Shown piece by piece: positions 27,900-38,471 of a stretch of 64,000 nucleotides of DNA. The translations under genes were made by a program, and so were the position numbers. Numbering within the stretch: the first letter of the stretch is position 1; the number at the start of each line of letters is the position of its first letter. Source of the stretch: Physella acuta (lineage: Eukaryota > Mollusca > Gastropoda > Physidae); NCBI RefSeq assembly GCF_028476545.1, contig NW_026731643.1, positions 230,001 to 294,000 on the forward strand, written 5' to 3'. The notes under the pieces were generated by a model. That model was given only the letters and a program-made list of their open reading frames with translations, was not told the origin of the DNA and did no database searches.

Positions 27900-28200
27900 T
27901 GTAAAAGTCTAAAAGATTTACGCGTTTGACGTAAAGGGGATGCGAGTATAATGGCACGATCGTAAAGCGCACTCTGAAGCAGCCGACACTAAAACCAAGA
28001 CAAGTCTGAGAGCGCATGTCTGGGAGTTGGACGGTGCCGGGGAATGCTCGATGGCAGGCCCGGGGCACGGGCTGTGTCAACAACCGACCGGCTAAGTGGT
28101 AAACAAACAAAGGGCAGGGGTAGACAACCTTGTCTGGTCGATGGTGGTCCAGGGGCAAGGGGAGAGAATCAATAATGCTTAAAAACATCCGCGGATCAGA
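27900..28200. other. GC-elevated patch, unassigned
   Basis: Clearly richer in GC than both flanks and free of the local repeats. A 98-codon reverse frame (27892-28188) has no recognisable domain. It could be a conserved exon, a promoter or old element sequence. Confidence 0.25.
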
Positions 28201-28261
28201 GAAGCCGGGGCTATCTTCATGTGTTTAATCAAGTTTTATTTAATGGCAGCATGGCTGTTAA

Positions 28262-28970
28262 ACACCTGGACGTTAAGATCTGGTGAGTGAAATCTTTGGA
28301 CATTAAGATCTGGTAATTAAAATATCTGGACCTTAATTAAGATCTGGTGAGTGAAATCTCTGGACATTAAGATCTGGTAATTAAAATATCTGGACATTAA
28401 GATCTGGTAATTAAAATATCTGGACCTTAATTAAGATCTGGTAATTAAAATCTCTGGACATTAAGATCTGGTAATTAAAATCTCTGGACATTAAGATCTG
28501 GTGATTAAATCTCTGGACATTAAGATCTGGTGATTAAAATCTCTGGACATTAAGATCTGTTGATTAAAATCTATGGACATTAAGATCTGTTGATTAAAAT
28601 CTCTGGACATTAAGATCTGTTGATTAAAATCTCTGGACCTTAATTAAGATCAGGTGACTGAAATCTCTGGACATTAAGATCTGGTGATTAAAATATCTGG
28701 ACATTAAGATCTGGTGATTAAAATCTCTGGACATTAAGATCTGGTGATTAAAAATCTCTGGACATTAAGATCAGGTAATTAACATCTCTGGACCCTAATT
28801 AAGATCTGATAATTAAATCTCTGGGCATTAAGATCTGGTAATTAAAATCTCTGGACATTAAGATCTGGTGATTAAAATATCTGGACATTAAGATCTGGTA
28901 ATTAAAATATCTGGACATTAAGATCTGGTGATTAAAATATCTGGACATTAAGATCTGGTGATTAAAATCT
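28262..28970. repeat. ~30-bp minisatellite 'attaaaatctctggacattaagatctggtg', left block
   Basis: More than 20 units including a longer 'ccttaattaagatc' form. It resumes after the LINE at 30015. Confidence 0.9.
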
Positions 28971-30014
28971 CGAATCTGTTGAGACACTATGGTGTACCTG
29001 CTAAGTTAGTGGAAATAATCCAGCAACTTTACAATGGATTTTCATGCCAAGTTAGCCATGCAGGGAAACTGTCTAAAGAGTTCCAGGTCAACACAGGTGT
29101 GAGACAAGATGTCTGCTGTCGCCCCTCCTCTTCTTGGTAGTTCTCGACTGGGTGACACGCACAGCCTATGCCAGCTCTGGAAAAGGTATTCAGTGGACAC
29201 TCACGGGGAAACTAGAGGATCTGGAGTTTGCAGATGATCTTGCCTTACTCTCGCACAGGCTACAGGACATGCAAGAAAAAGTTGATGCATTAGGAGCCAT
29301 CTCGCAGCGCGTAGGTCTGAAGATCAACAAAGAAAAGACGGAAATGATGAGAATTAACAATAAACAGGAGGCTCCAGTGTCAATAGACGGAAGACAGGTA
29401 AATGATGTGCAAGAGTTTGTCTACCGTGGCAGCAAGATCAGCAAAACGGGAGGCACAGAGGAGGACATACGCGCTAGAGTTAATAAAGCCCGCTGCGCTT
29501 TCACAGTCCTGCGACCCATATGGAAAAGTTAGGCCATCTTCATTACCACAAAAATTAGGATATTTAACTCTAATGTCAAGGCAGTTCTGCTGTATGGAGC
29601 AGAGACATGGAGAGTCTCCAAGGCAAGCACAGCAAAGATACAGACCTTCATGAATAGATGCCTTAGACAGATACTGAAACTGAGATGGCAGGACAAAGTG
29701 CCGAACTTGGAACTATGGAGGAAAGCTAGGCAGGAGCCTATAGGTGTGCAAATAAGAAGGAGGAAGTGGCGCTGGGTGGGTCACACACTGCGAAAGGCTC
29801 ACACAAATGTTACACGCCAAGCGCTTGAGTGGAACCCCCAGGGAAAGCGGAAGAGAGGGCGCCCAAGACAGACCTGGAGGCGGAGTCTTCTTGAAGAACT
29901 GAAGCCCATAGGGATGTCTTGGGAGATGTCAAAATTAATAGCCGAGGATAGGAAGAAATGGAAGGAAATGGTGGAGGCCCTATGCTCCATAAGGAGCAAA
30001 GAGGACTAAGGAAG
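28971..30014 (+). mobile_element. LINE (non-LTR retrotransposon), 5'-truncated, RTE/BovB-like layout
   Basis: Seen: the reverse transcriptase begins mid-domain (NLLRHYGVPAKLVEIIQQLY), has the catalytic FADD (in LEFADDLALLSH), then LLYGAETWRVSK and a C-terminal WRWVGHTLRK...GKRKRGRPRQTWRR region, ending in TAA at 30007-30009. The frame is broken by one frameshift near 29120-29135 (after GVRQ) and one TAG at 29530-29532; the same frame resumes afterwards. The 3' tail after the stop is only about 5 bases. Both ends abut gattaaaatctc, the unit of the host minisatellite, so a target duplication cannot be told from array sequence. The very short 3' UTR and the thumb/C-terminal layout suggest an RTE relative. 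The copy is dead but not old. Confidence 0.88.
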
Positions 30015-30210
30015 GATTAAAATCTCTGGACCTTAAGATCTGGTAATTAAAATATCTGGAAATTAAGATCTAGTGATTAAAATCTCTGGACATTAAGATC
30101 TGGTAATTAAAATCTCTGGACATTAAGATCTGGTGATTAAAATCTCTGGACATTAAGCATCTCTCATGAAAACATAAGGACATCAAGCATGTCATTATAA
30201 AAATATGGAC
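30015..30210. repeat. Same 30-bp minisatellite, right block
   Basis: It continues the 28262-28970 array in phase on the far side of the LINE and fades into diverged units. Confidence 0.85.
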
Positions 30211-30218
30211 ATTAAGCA

Positions 30219-30521
30219 CAGAGGCAAAGCAAGGGGGGGGGGGGGGGCGGAGAGTGCGGACCGCACCGGGTGACACCATTTAGAGGGGTGTCAACAAGGC
30301 AAAAAATAGTAAAATATATAGAGAAAAATAAATGATAATTTTACTTAATTAAGTGATTAATTCGAATGTTAAATAGTGTTTTATGAGGTGGAAATCAAAA
30401 GTTTGAGGGGGGTGGGGATTGTGCAAATCGAAAGTTTGTCCCCGGGAAGGGTCGCTACGCCTCTGGGGGGTCACACCATTAAGTGCCGCACCGGGTGACA
30501 CCCGACCTCGCTACGCCACTG
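30219..30521. mobile_element. G-run hAT-type MITE, 'gtgacacc' variant
   Basis: Ends CAGAGGCAAAGC and GCTACGCCACTG, with flanks ATTAAGCA and ATTTAGCA (7 of 8). It combines 'cgcaccgggtgacacc' blocks with 'gtgcaaatcgaaagtttg' blocks, so it bridges the two interior types. Confidence 0.75.
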
Positions 30522-30529
30522 ATTTAGCA

Positions 30530-30900
30530 TCTGTCATTAAAACATAAGTACATTAAGTTTGTCATTTTAAAAATCTTGACATTAAATATCGGTCATCATA
30601 AAAATCGGGACATTAAATATTTGTAATTAAAATTTCTGGAAATTAAGAATGCCATTAGAAATATGGACATAAATGATGCCATTAAAGATATTGACATTGA
30701 GTATGTCATTAAAAAATAAGCATATTCTGTATTTAGACATAAAAACAATTGACCTTATGAAGATAGTAAAACACCATGACAAAACCTTATTGACACACTT
30801 GACAATATCCGGACATTGAAATATGCGGACATTGAATTATCCGGACATTGAAATATCCGGACATTGAAAAATCTGGACACCACCTGGACATGGAATCACC
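30530..30900. repeat. Diverged units of the 30-bp minisatellite
   Basis: 'cattaaatatcggtcat' and 'ggacattgaaatatccgg' units are older relatives of the array to the left. Confidence 0.5.
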
Positions 30901-31119
30901 AAGATAATACCAGACACATCTGGACACCATCTGGAACCACATAGAAAACACATTGTCATGAAAATATTTTCACATCGTTTTAACAAAAAAAATGTGGATG
31001 TTTTTAAATTGGAAACACCCCATACCAATCACCTAACATGGTGTTCATGTGTGTCATATAGTGATAGTCTAGTTCAGCAAGATGGCATAGAGTAGAATGG
31101 TAGAACCTTAAGGGTAAAG

Positions 31120-31425
31120 TATTGTGTCACCACTAGTTCCAGCATGGTGTCACCATAAAGGTAGAGAGTTGTTTCACCCACATACACAGTTAGGTGTCAC
31201 CACACAGACACAACATGGTATCGCAACACAGTTCCAACATGGTGTCACCTCACAGTTCCAACATGGTGTCACCTCACAGACACACCATGATGTCACCTCA
31301 CGGTTCCAACATGGTGTCACCCCACAGTTCCAACATGGTGTCACCTCACAGCTCCAACATGGTGTCACCCCACAGTTCCAACATGGTGTCACCACCACAC
31401 TTTTACTCCGTGTTACTACCTTCAT
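31120..31425. repeat. ~24-bp minisatellite 'cagttccaacatggtgtcacctca'
   Basis: About ten units. Open frames on both strands are repeat translations. Confidence 0.85.
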
Positions 31426-31934
31426 CTCACATAAAGTTCAGATGAAGCAATGACAGTGTTACCCACAGCAAACAAAGAGAAGATAACCCATACACACCGC
31501 CATCTTGGTCATACTTGATTACAATCTTGCTTAGATAACATGGATCTGCATTTCAAAAATCAAATATTTTTACTTCGTCGGCTTTTTTATTTATTTTTAA
31601 TTTTTTTAAATATTTCTGGTATATTAGCATCATTATAAAATTAGAAAGAACTTTTATTGTAGTATTCGATTATTTCTCTGTGAAATTATGTTGTGAATTA
31701 AAAGATTTGAAATATGAGATATCAAGCATCATTAAAATATATTTTTTTAAATATATTATGTAATGTATATCATAAACGTATAACGAAGCGGAGTCATTGT
31801 CATTATGAATGAGCAGAATATCCAAATTATAGACCTCTGACTTAGGCCGTATAGTTGTATATGTAGACTTAATGCTGAAGGGTAGATTATGACAGCTAGA
31901 GTTAGTTAATAATAACGAAATGTGCTGTTTGAGT

Positions 31935-32029
31935 ATAGTTGTTTCTCATAGATTGGATGCTGTCCCCTGCTTAGATTTTTCTCACCTAGATAGGATATTG
32001 TCCCCTGTATTGATTATTCTCCCTTAGAT
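31935..32029. repeat. ~37-bp minisatellite 'ttctcccctagatgggatgctgtcccctgtttaga', left block
   Basis: Two to three units, interrupted by the Penelope-like element and resumed at 33829. Confidence 0.7.
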
Positions 32030-32190
32030 TAGTAATAAAACAGATAGTATTAGTTACCTCACAAGTTAAAGACAGTTACAAGTACTATGGACGTTTCGAC
32101 CCAAGGTCTTCGTCAGCACACAACAGTGTGATTACAGATTAGACAAAAAAAGACAAACAGTAACACATTTTTTGACTTAGCTCGACAGTG
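32028..32190 (-). repeat. Left terminal inverted repeat (pLTR) of the Penelope-like element
   Basis: Exact reverse complement of 33634-33796 over 163 bases. The ribozyme-like core is on the - strand at 32116-32090. It abuts the RT frame with no spacer. Confidence 0.93.
32082..32124 (-). ncRNA. Hammerhead-ribozyme-like motif, mirror copy in the left repeat
   Basis: Reverse-strand counterpart of the 33700-33742 motif with identical sequence, so it is only present in transcripts of the - strand. Confidence 0.55.
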
Positions 32191-33518
32191 TTTCGATACC
32201 CCACAAAGACGGTCTACTAGCTATTAAACACTTCTTTAATGTGAACCCCCATCCCTCTATTGACAGTAATACCATACTTAGATTAACCGAGTTAGTTCTC
32301 AACCTCAACTCGTTCGAGTTCGATGGTCAGTTCTTTGACCAAATAAGTGGGGTAGCTATGGGAACTAAAATGGGTCCTAGTTATGCGTGTCTCTTCATGG
32401 GTTACCTGGAGGGTCAAATCCAGGAAAAATACACTGGCAGAATTCCATGTTTTTATCGGCGGTACATTGATGATGGGTTAGGTATCACAGAGATGGCAGA
32501 AGAAGAACTGCAAGATTTCATATCATTCTGCAACAACTACCACCCAAACATTAAATTTACCTCTGAAATTTCAGAGAGTTCTGTTAACTTCCTGGATATG
32601 ACAATATCGCTTAACACAACCAACGTTGGGACGACTGTATATTACAAACCAACCGATTCACATTCATATCTGCTTTACTCTTCGTCACACCCCCCGGCCT
32701 GCAAAAATTCTATACCATTCTCACAATTATTAAGACTGCGACGTATTTGTCAAGATGATGACGACTTTTGGATCAAGGCCCATGAGCTACTACAGTTCTT
32801 CCGACTCCGGTCATACCCGGAGCATATACTCCAGTCAGCACTACACCGCATAACAACTGTTGACCACCAAGCCTCCCTTCAACAATTTCCAAAACAAAAG
32901 TCAGATAGAACTAAACTCATCTTACCCTACCATCCTCATTCAGTTTTGGCTAAAAATATCATTATAAAAAATTATTCTATCCTCAAGTCAGACCCCCATT
33001 TAGGCCATTTATTTCAACAGAATCCTTTGGTTGTGTATAGAAGGGAACGCAACCTTAGAGACCTTTTAGTTCGCAGCCGCCTGCCACCCACTACCAACAC
33101 CGGTTTTGGCACCACTCCTTGTCCCCGTAAATGCAATACCTGTCATTTCACCCTTCAGGTTGAATCACTGCAGCTGCCGAAGGGAACCCTCAAAATTAAA
33201 AATCACTTCAACTGTGAGTCCCGCAACGTAGTTTACGTCATCCAGTGCAGGCGTTGCAACATCTTTTATATCGGACAAACGGGGAAAAGATTGTCTGACA
33301 GGGTTAGCCAACACCTGCGATCTATCAACAATGAAGACGGTCTTCCTGTGGCCAAACACTTCAACAAGAGTGGGCATGACTTAAAAAAGGACTTTTGTGT
33401 AACCGCCGTTCGGTTTTGCCACAATTTTAAAAATCGCCTTAGCACTGAAACGCGACTAATACTTAAATTCGGTACACGGGCACCTGATGGCTTGAATGAA
33501 CAGATATCTTTCACCTAA
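32190..33518 (+). CDS. Penelope-like reverse transcriptase with C-terminal GIY-YIG endonuclease (N-truncated)
   Basis: The open frame enters directly from the left inverted repeat (SIPHKDGLLAIKHFFN) and stops at 33518. Counting residue 1 at 32241, the RT palm shows motif B-like GVAMGTKMGPSYA (37-49) and the catalytic YIDD (75-78), then FLDM and YYKPTDSH motifs typical of Penelope-like RTs. A Cys-rich finger (CPRKCNTC, 294-301) precedes the GIY-YIG nuclease: VVYVIQC (330-336), FYIGQTG (342-348), Arg354 and a candidate catalytic Glu403. Missing: the N-terminal RT part, including fingers and the motif A aspartate. The sequence begins just after where a DxTSLYTSIP motif would stand. This copy cannot make an active RT alone, although the nuclease looks complete. 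There is no credible ATG, since the first candidate codon at 32241 is GTG; truncation by incomplete reverse transcription is the likely reason. Confidence 0.9.
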   Translation, partial: VSIPHKDGLLAIKHFFNVNPHPSIDSNTILRLTELVLNLNSFEFDGQFFDQISGVAMGTKMGPSYACLFMGYLEGQIQEKYTGRIPCFYRRYIDDGLGITEMAEEELQDFISFCNNYHPNIKFTSEISESSVNFLDMTISLNTTNVGTTVYYKPTDSHSYLLYSSSHPPACKNSIPFSQLLRLRRICQDDDDFWIKAHELLQFFRLRSYPEHILQSALHRITTVDHQASLQQFPKQKSDRTKLILPYHPHSVLAKNIIIKNYSILKSDPHLGHLFQQNPLVVYRRERNLRDLLVRSRLPPTTNTGFGTTPCPRKCNTCHFTLQVESLQLPKGTLKIKNHFNCESRNVVYVIQCRRCNIFYIGQTGKRLSDRVSQHLRSINNEDGLPVAKHFNKSGHDLKKDFCVTAVRFCHNFKNRLSTETRLILKFGTRAPDGLNEQISFT

Positions 33519-33633
33519 CAACCCCCCCTCCCGCATACACCACGCCCCCAACCCCACCCCTATACGGTGTCCAAGCGTCCTTCTCACGCGTCTTTTCTTT
33601 TGGATATCGTGGCTAGCAGACAAGACGTGTTTT

Positions 33634-33796
33634 CACTGTCGAGCTAAGTCAAAAAATGTGTTACTGTTTGTCTTTTTTTGTCTAATCTGTAATCACACTG
33701 TTGTGTGCTGACGAAGACCTTGGGTCGAAACGTCCATAGTACTTGTAACTGTCTTTAACTTGTGAGGTAACTAATACTATCTGTTTTATTACTAAT
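33634..33796 (+). repeat. Right terminal inverted repeat (pLTR) of the Penelope-like element
   Basis: These 163 bases are the exact reverse complement of 32028-32190. The repeat carries a hammerhead-like core on the + strand (33708-33734). Confidence 0.93.
33700..33742 (+). ncRNA. Hammerhead-ribozyme-like motif in the Penelope-like terminal repeat
   Basis: Seen: CTGACGA at 33708-33714, a GACC/GGTC stem II with a three-base loop, then GAAAC directly followed by GTC, so stem III is only AC/GT. Expected cleavage is after C33734. A short stem I (about four pairs) can form between bases before CTGA and after GTC. One extra A sits between CTGANGA and stem II. Known: minimal hammerheads with tiny stem III, proposed to act as dimers, occur in Penelope-like terminal repeats. 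Activity here is inferred. Confidence 0.6.
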
Positions 33797-33828
33797 TACA
33801 TTAACCTCACTGCAGCTACCATTTGTTT

Positions 33829-34035
33829 TTCTCCCTTAGATGGGATGCTGTCCACTGATTAGTTTTCTCCCATAGATTAGACGCTTTCAATGTTTAGATT
33901 ATTCTCCCCTAAATGGGATGCTGTCCCTTAAGATTTTTCTCCCCTAGGTTGGATTATATCCCCTGTTAAGAGTTTTCTTCCCTAGATGGGATGCTGTCCC
34001 CTGTTTAGATTTATCTCCCTTAATTGGATGCTTTG
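33829..34035. repeat. Same 37-bp minisatellite, right block
   Basis: Five units, more regular than the left block. Confidence 0.75.
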
Positions 34036-34374
34036 TAAATACAATTTTATATTTCTCGTTTTATTAATTACCATTGTTTCACAATCACCTAAATACCAGC
34101 ATCGACTTATACATAGTCTTTTAACTGAACTAAATACCATTGGTTTAATAGAAGTTTAATACCATCATCTAAGAACTTTTTCCTCCAAGATTTTCTCACA
34201 ACATCACACCTACTTAAAAGAGAAATGATTATAAAGGAAAAAAAAATTACCTTACCATTTAACTCTAGGCTGTGAGATTATTTTTATATCTGGGCATCAA
34301 ATTAAACACTTCAAACATGTGGGTTGCCAAAGGGTTAATATTTTTTTTTTAAAGTTCGCTAGTCGTTGACTGGT

Positions 34375-35000
34375 GGCAGTCCTTTTCTTTCTTTGATGGT
34401 GTATATGGCTGGAGGTTATGGCTGTGATGAGTATTTAATATAGGCTCTATGGCTGGAGGTTATGGCTGTGATGAGTGTTTATTATAGGCTCTATGGCTGG
34501 AGGTTATGGCTGTGATGATGTTCTAACATTAGCACGTGATGCTGTAAATGGCTGTTAGCTAAGACTCTGATGATGGTTTAACATGGTGTCTATGGCTGAT
34601 GCCTATCGCTGTGATGAGTATTTAGTACAGGAGGCTATGGCTGTGATAAGGTTCTAGCTTGATAAATATGGCTGCATGTTACGGATGTGATGATGTTCGA
34701 ACTTGGTAAATATGGCTAGAGGCTATGGCTGTGATATCGTACTAGCTTGGTAAGTATGGTTAGAGGCTGTGATAATGTTTTTGCTTGGTGAATATGGCTG
34801 AAAGTTATGGCTGTGATGATGTTCTAACTAACGTCCGCGATGATGTACATAGCTGTTGGCTATAGTGGTGTTGATGATCCAACATAAACCCCGTGACAAC
34901 ATATATGGCGTTCTGCTATGGCTGTGACAATGAGCATGGCTGCAAGCTAGGACAGTGATGATACCCAACAATCACTGTATGGCTGTAAAAATGTTCTGAC
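34375..35000. repeat. Degenerate ~45-bp repeat 'tatggctggaggttatggctgtgatga'
   Basis: About 14 units with progressive divergence to the right. Confidence 0.75.
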
Positions 35001-35439
35001 ATTGGCGAAGGGTACAGCTCTTTCTGTCAATATGTAACAGTCCCCCCCCCCCCATACACACCTTACCCCCACCCCAAACTGGCCATGAGTTGATATTTAC
35101 CAAAGCTAAAAGCTCCTCTCTTATATATAACTAAGTATTTATTAGAAATTTAAAAAGATATTCTACAGCTAAAATTTTTTTTTTCCACAAGCGCAGATGT
35201 TTATGTTAACAATTGTAAAAATATGCACCGTTCTGTTATTTCATTTTTATAACGTGTAAATGTCAACAACTCTACATCTACTAGACATTTACTTGTTAAA
35301 AACTTCGTCATAACGTTAACAGTAATAGTAGACTTGATTTAATCGTCTCAAATTTACGAAGTAAAATTATTATCTCGGTGGAAAATCAATTTGTTTTTTT
35401 TTTCTCTCATGTTCCACTATTTGTACTTAATAAATTCTC

Positions 35440-35735
35440 ATCTGTCGGATTTAGCCACCCCCCCCCCTCACCCCACTCCTGGTGACGGCTCCCAGACCAG
35501 ACGACATATTTAGTCACGTGTCTGACCGAGTACTTGTGGTGTTTACACCGACTCAATGATTTATAGGTTAGCACGGCGACCCAAAAAGGCGGAAATCCGC
35601 CATTTTGTCGTGAGTAAATTCCGCGATTCAATCTGTCACGCTTGACTAATCCGTGTGGGCACTCAAAGGGTTAACCACAGTCCGTCCTTGTGGGTTAACG
35701 CTCACATATGGTGGGCTCTACGTCATTAATGGTCG
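35440..35735. other. GC-elevated unique patch with GCCATTTT
   Basis: Follows a C run. It contains a small near-palindrome, ggcggaaatccgcc, next to attttgtcg. No coding signal recognised; possibly promoter sequence. Confidence 0.2.
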
Positions 35736-35749
35736 TGGGAGGAGGTAAA

Positions 35750-36335
35750 TGGTTAAGTAAGTAAATAAGCAAGGAAATAAGTAAGTAAATACAGTAAGTA
35801 AATAAATAAGAAAGTAAAATAAGAAAGAAAGAATAAGGTATGTAAATATTTAAATTATTAAATAATTAAGTAAGTAAATAATTAAGTTAATAATTAAGGA
35901 AGTAAAGAATTAAGTAAGCAAAAAAGTAGGTAAAGAATTAAGTAAGTATATAAGAAAGTAAAAAATAAACTACGTAAATGTTTGTTAGTACATAATTAAT
36001 TAAGTAAATAATTAAGTAAATTTAATTAAGTAAGTTAATAATTAAGTAAGTAACGAATTAAGTAAGTAAATAAGCAAATAAATAACTAAGTAAGTAAAGA
36101 TAAAAGTTAAATTAATTTAAGTTAGTAAATAATTAAGTTATTAATTATGTAAGTTAATAATTTAAAAAATAAAAATTTAAGTAAATAAATAAGTTAGTAA
36201 ATAATTAAGTAGTTAAGTAATTAAGCAAATAAGTAAGGACATTAATAAGTAAGTAAACAATTAAGTAAGTAAAAAATAAACTAGGTAAATAAGTATGTAA
36301 ATTATTAAGTAAGTAAATAATTGAGTAAAATTACA
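35750..36335. repeat. AT-rich (TAAG)n-like repeat
   Basis: 'aagtaagtaaataattaagtaag' variants run for almost 600 bases with hardly any C. Confidence 0.8.
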
Positions 36336-36354
36336 TTTTCGCATTGTGATCAAT

Positions 36355-36578
36355 CGGGCAGATGAAGTACTGCGCACCTGTTTCTGTAGCCTCGGCATAT
36401 GAAGGGATAGGGTGGTCACTACACTGCCCAGTGGTCTTTAGCTTCCATACCGTGACTCAGACACCCATCAAGGCTGGGAAGACTCAAGGACGTCTTACGG
36501 ACAATACCCCGGGATCCGAACTCGAGAATTTCGGGTTAGCGGTCATGCGATCTATCATCTGACCACGCCATCCCGTCT
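36355..36578 (-). repeat. tRNA-derived SINE, near full length
   Basis: Reverse strand: head gggatggcgtggtcagatgatag with B box gagttcggatcc, then the body through gatgaagtactgc. Some decay. Confidence 0.7.
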
Positions 36579-37714
36579 TTAAAGTTTTTATTTTCCTATA
36601 ATCAGATCAATTATCAACTTTTTAAATCTATGAGATCAACCGACAAAGATGTCTTAGAGAATACAAACACCCCCATACGAAGTCATCGTTAGATGATACA
36701 AAAAATATATAATAAAAATATATCATTAAGCTATAGGCCAACACATTTCTCCATCCAATGTTATAAAGTGTATTAGAAGCTAAAAAATAAATTTTCCATT
36801 AGATGATCAAAAAACTCACCCCATTAATTCTTCACCAACGCCATCACCATATACTCAAGTGCCAACATCCACGGCGAAAGTTGGATGAGGTAACCCACAC
36901 GTTTTGACAACCACCGCAACCGTTTCATCTCCCTGAATCCACTTACCTACTAAATATTCCCCTCAATGTCTGCCCCAGAAAGTCTGTATATTTATCTGTC
37001 TTCAGAACTCTATCTTAATCCTCGGCACAGAAAACAGCTTCCCTGACCTTTGACCTTTCCAGAATAATTTCCCTTATTCCCATTCTAAAGGGATCACTTT
37101 GAAAAAAAAAATTAAAAAGAAAAACGAAATATATAACATATATAACAGATGAATTTTCGTTTAGAAAATAAATCTAAAAAATGTAATTGATAGACAAAAC
37201 GTCGGCGGAGAGATTGTGTTGACACTTGCCGTTTTTTATCATCTGTCGGTGACAATTTCAATGAGCCTTTTATTAATTTCTCGCCGTTTTTCATTTCGCA
37301 AAACGTTTCTGATAAGAAAGTGTCAGAAGGAAAGGGAAGTTACTCGGTGTAGTATTTATTTTAGTTTTACAAACTTGATTTTAAAACATAGAAATGGAGT
37401 TGTTTGAATGAGTGCGAGAGTGGGTGGAAGAGGGTGGGGGTGTTCAAATCTTTTAATTTACTACCCAACCATTTTAAGTGACGCATCTCTAACAATTTTC
37501 TCCCAAGCCACTGCAAGAATATATTTATTCCAATGTAATTACACATAAAGCCAGTGATTTTAAATTATTTTTAATATTACTAAATACAATACATAATACA
37601 ATAAATGATTTGTAAAACGATTTATAAACCAAATTTATCCATAATATTTAACCTTATCGGATTAGAAGATCGCACCTTGTCCATCTACGAACAAATTTAC
37701 AAGACAGCAGACGG
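36579..37714. other. No gene recognised
   Basis: Small overlapping frames at 37112-37407 on both strands show no domain. Confidence 0.45.
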
Positions 37715-37935
37715 TCTATAGGGCAAGTGAAGTAGAGTTCACTTGTTTCTGTGACCTTAGCATATGAAGAGATAGTGTGGTCAGCTCTATGCTCAGCCGC
37801 CTTTACTTTCCCTAACGTGAGTTAGGTACCCATCAGAGCTGGGTGGACTCAGGGACGGTCTACTGACTTGAACCCGGAATCGAACTCGAGAATTAGCAGT
37901 CCAGCTCTCTATCGCTAGACCACTCCGTCCCATAA
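37715..37935 (-). repeat. tRNA-derived SINE, near full length
   Basis: Reverse strand: gggacggagtggtctagcg (A box), gagttcgattccggg (B box), then the full body to gaactctacttcact. Very close to the 15079 copy. Confidence 0.8.
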
Positions 37936-37990
37936 GACAGCAGTAACTTGTTTGATTTTGCTGTTTTCTTTAAAATATTGGCTGATATTC

Positions 37991-38066
37991 GCAGCCTCAT
38001 CTGCCCGGGGTTCAAACTCGGAACGTTTCGGTTTAGCAACCATGAACTCTACCGACCCGACAAAGT
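37991..38066 (-). repeat. Second tRNA-derived SINE family, head only
   Basis: The reverse strand reads gtcgggtcggtagagttcatggttgctaaaccg...gagtttgaacccc, matching the 60919 head. Confidence 0.55.
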
Positions 38067-38253
38067 CTATCGCCATTATAAAAACAGATACATGAAGTTT
38101 GTGCGATTATCTACGTGATTGTTCTGTGTCAATGGCTTGAGCTCAGTGGTTCTTAACATGGGTTCGATTGAACACCAGGGGTTCAGTCAGTCAGTCTCAG
38201 AGATTCAGCGGAAGTCGAGACATACACCCGACTCTAATGATCCACGATAGGAT

Positions 38254-38471
38254 CAGTGTTTCTTCCAGACTTTTTTCTCCGGAGGGGGGGGGGAATTGAT
38301 ATTTTTCGGGGGGGGGGGGGGGGGGGCGGTCAACATTTTCCGAGGTGGGCGGACATTGGCAAAAGTATATGTTTTCTATATAAATTCCATTGTGTTCTGG
38401 GGGAGGGGCGGTATACTTTCTTCGGCAGAGCCCCCCCCCCCCCCCCGAAGAGATGCCTGTAAGAAAATCTG
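38254..38471. mobile_element. MITE family 2, copy with target duplication
   Basis: CAGTGTTTCTTCCAGAC ... cctgtaagaaaatctg, with flanks GATAGGAT and AATAGGAT (7 of 8). The 8-bp duplication and CAG/CTG ends point to hAT. Confidence 0.75.

Larger units (their letters stand above)
32028..33828 (+). mobile_element. Penelope-like retrotransposon, 5'-truncated, with inverted terminal repeats
   Basis: Seen: a perfect 163-bp inverted repeat (32028-32190 and 33634-33796) encloses a single open frame for reverse transcriptase plus a GIY-YIG endonuclease. A 32-bp tail follows the right repeat. TTCTCCCTTAGAT occurs on both sides (32017-32029 and 33829-33841) and may be the target duplication. It is also part of the 37-bp minisatellite into which the element inserted, so it could be array sequence. 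Known: Penelope-like elements encode this RT/GIY-YIG pair, are often 5'-truncated, and carry terminal repeats in direct or inverted order. The identical repeats and open frame point to a young insertion. Confidence 0.9.

Noticed and set aside
27892-28188. 98-codon reverse frame in a GC-richer patch
   Set aside because: No domain, no splice or start context; kept only as an unassigned patch.
31124-31453. 109-codon frame and its shadows on the other strand
   Set aside because: Pure translation of the 24-bp minisatellite.
33165-33514. Reverse-strand frames over the Penelope-like gene
   Set aside because: Shadows of the RT/GIY-YIG frame.
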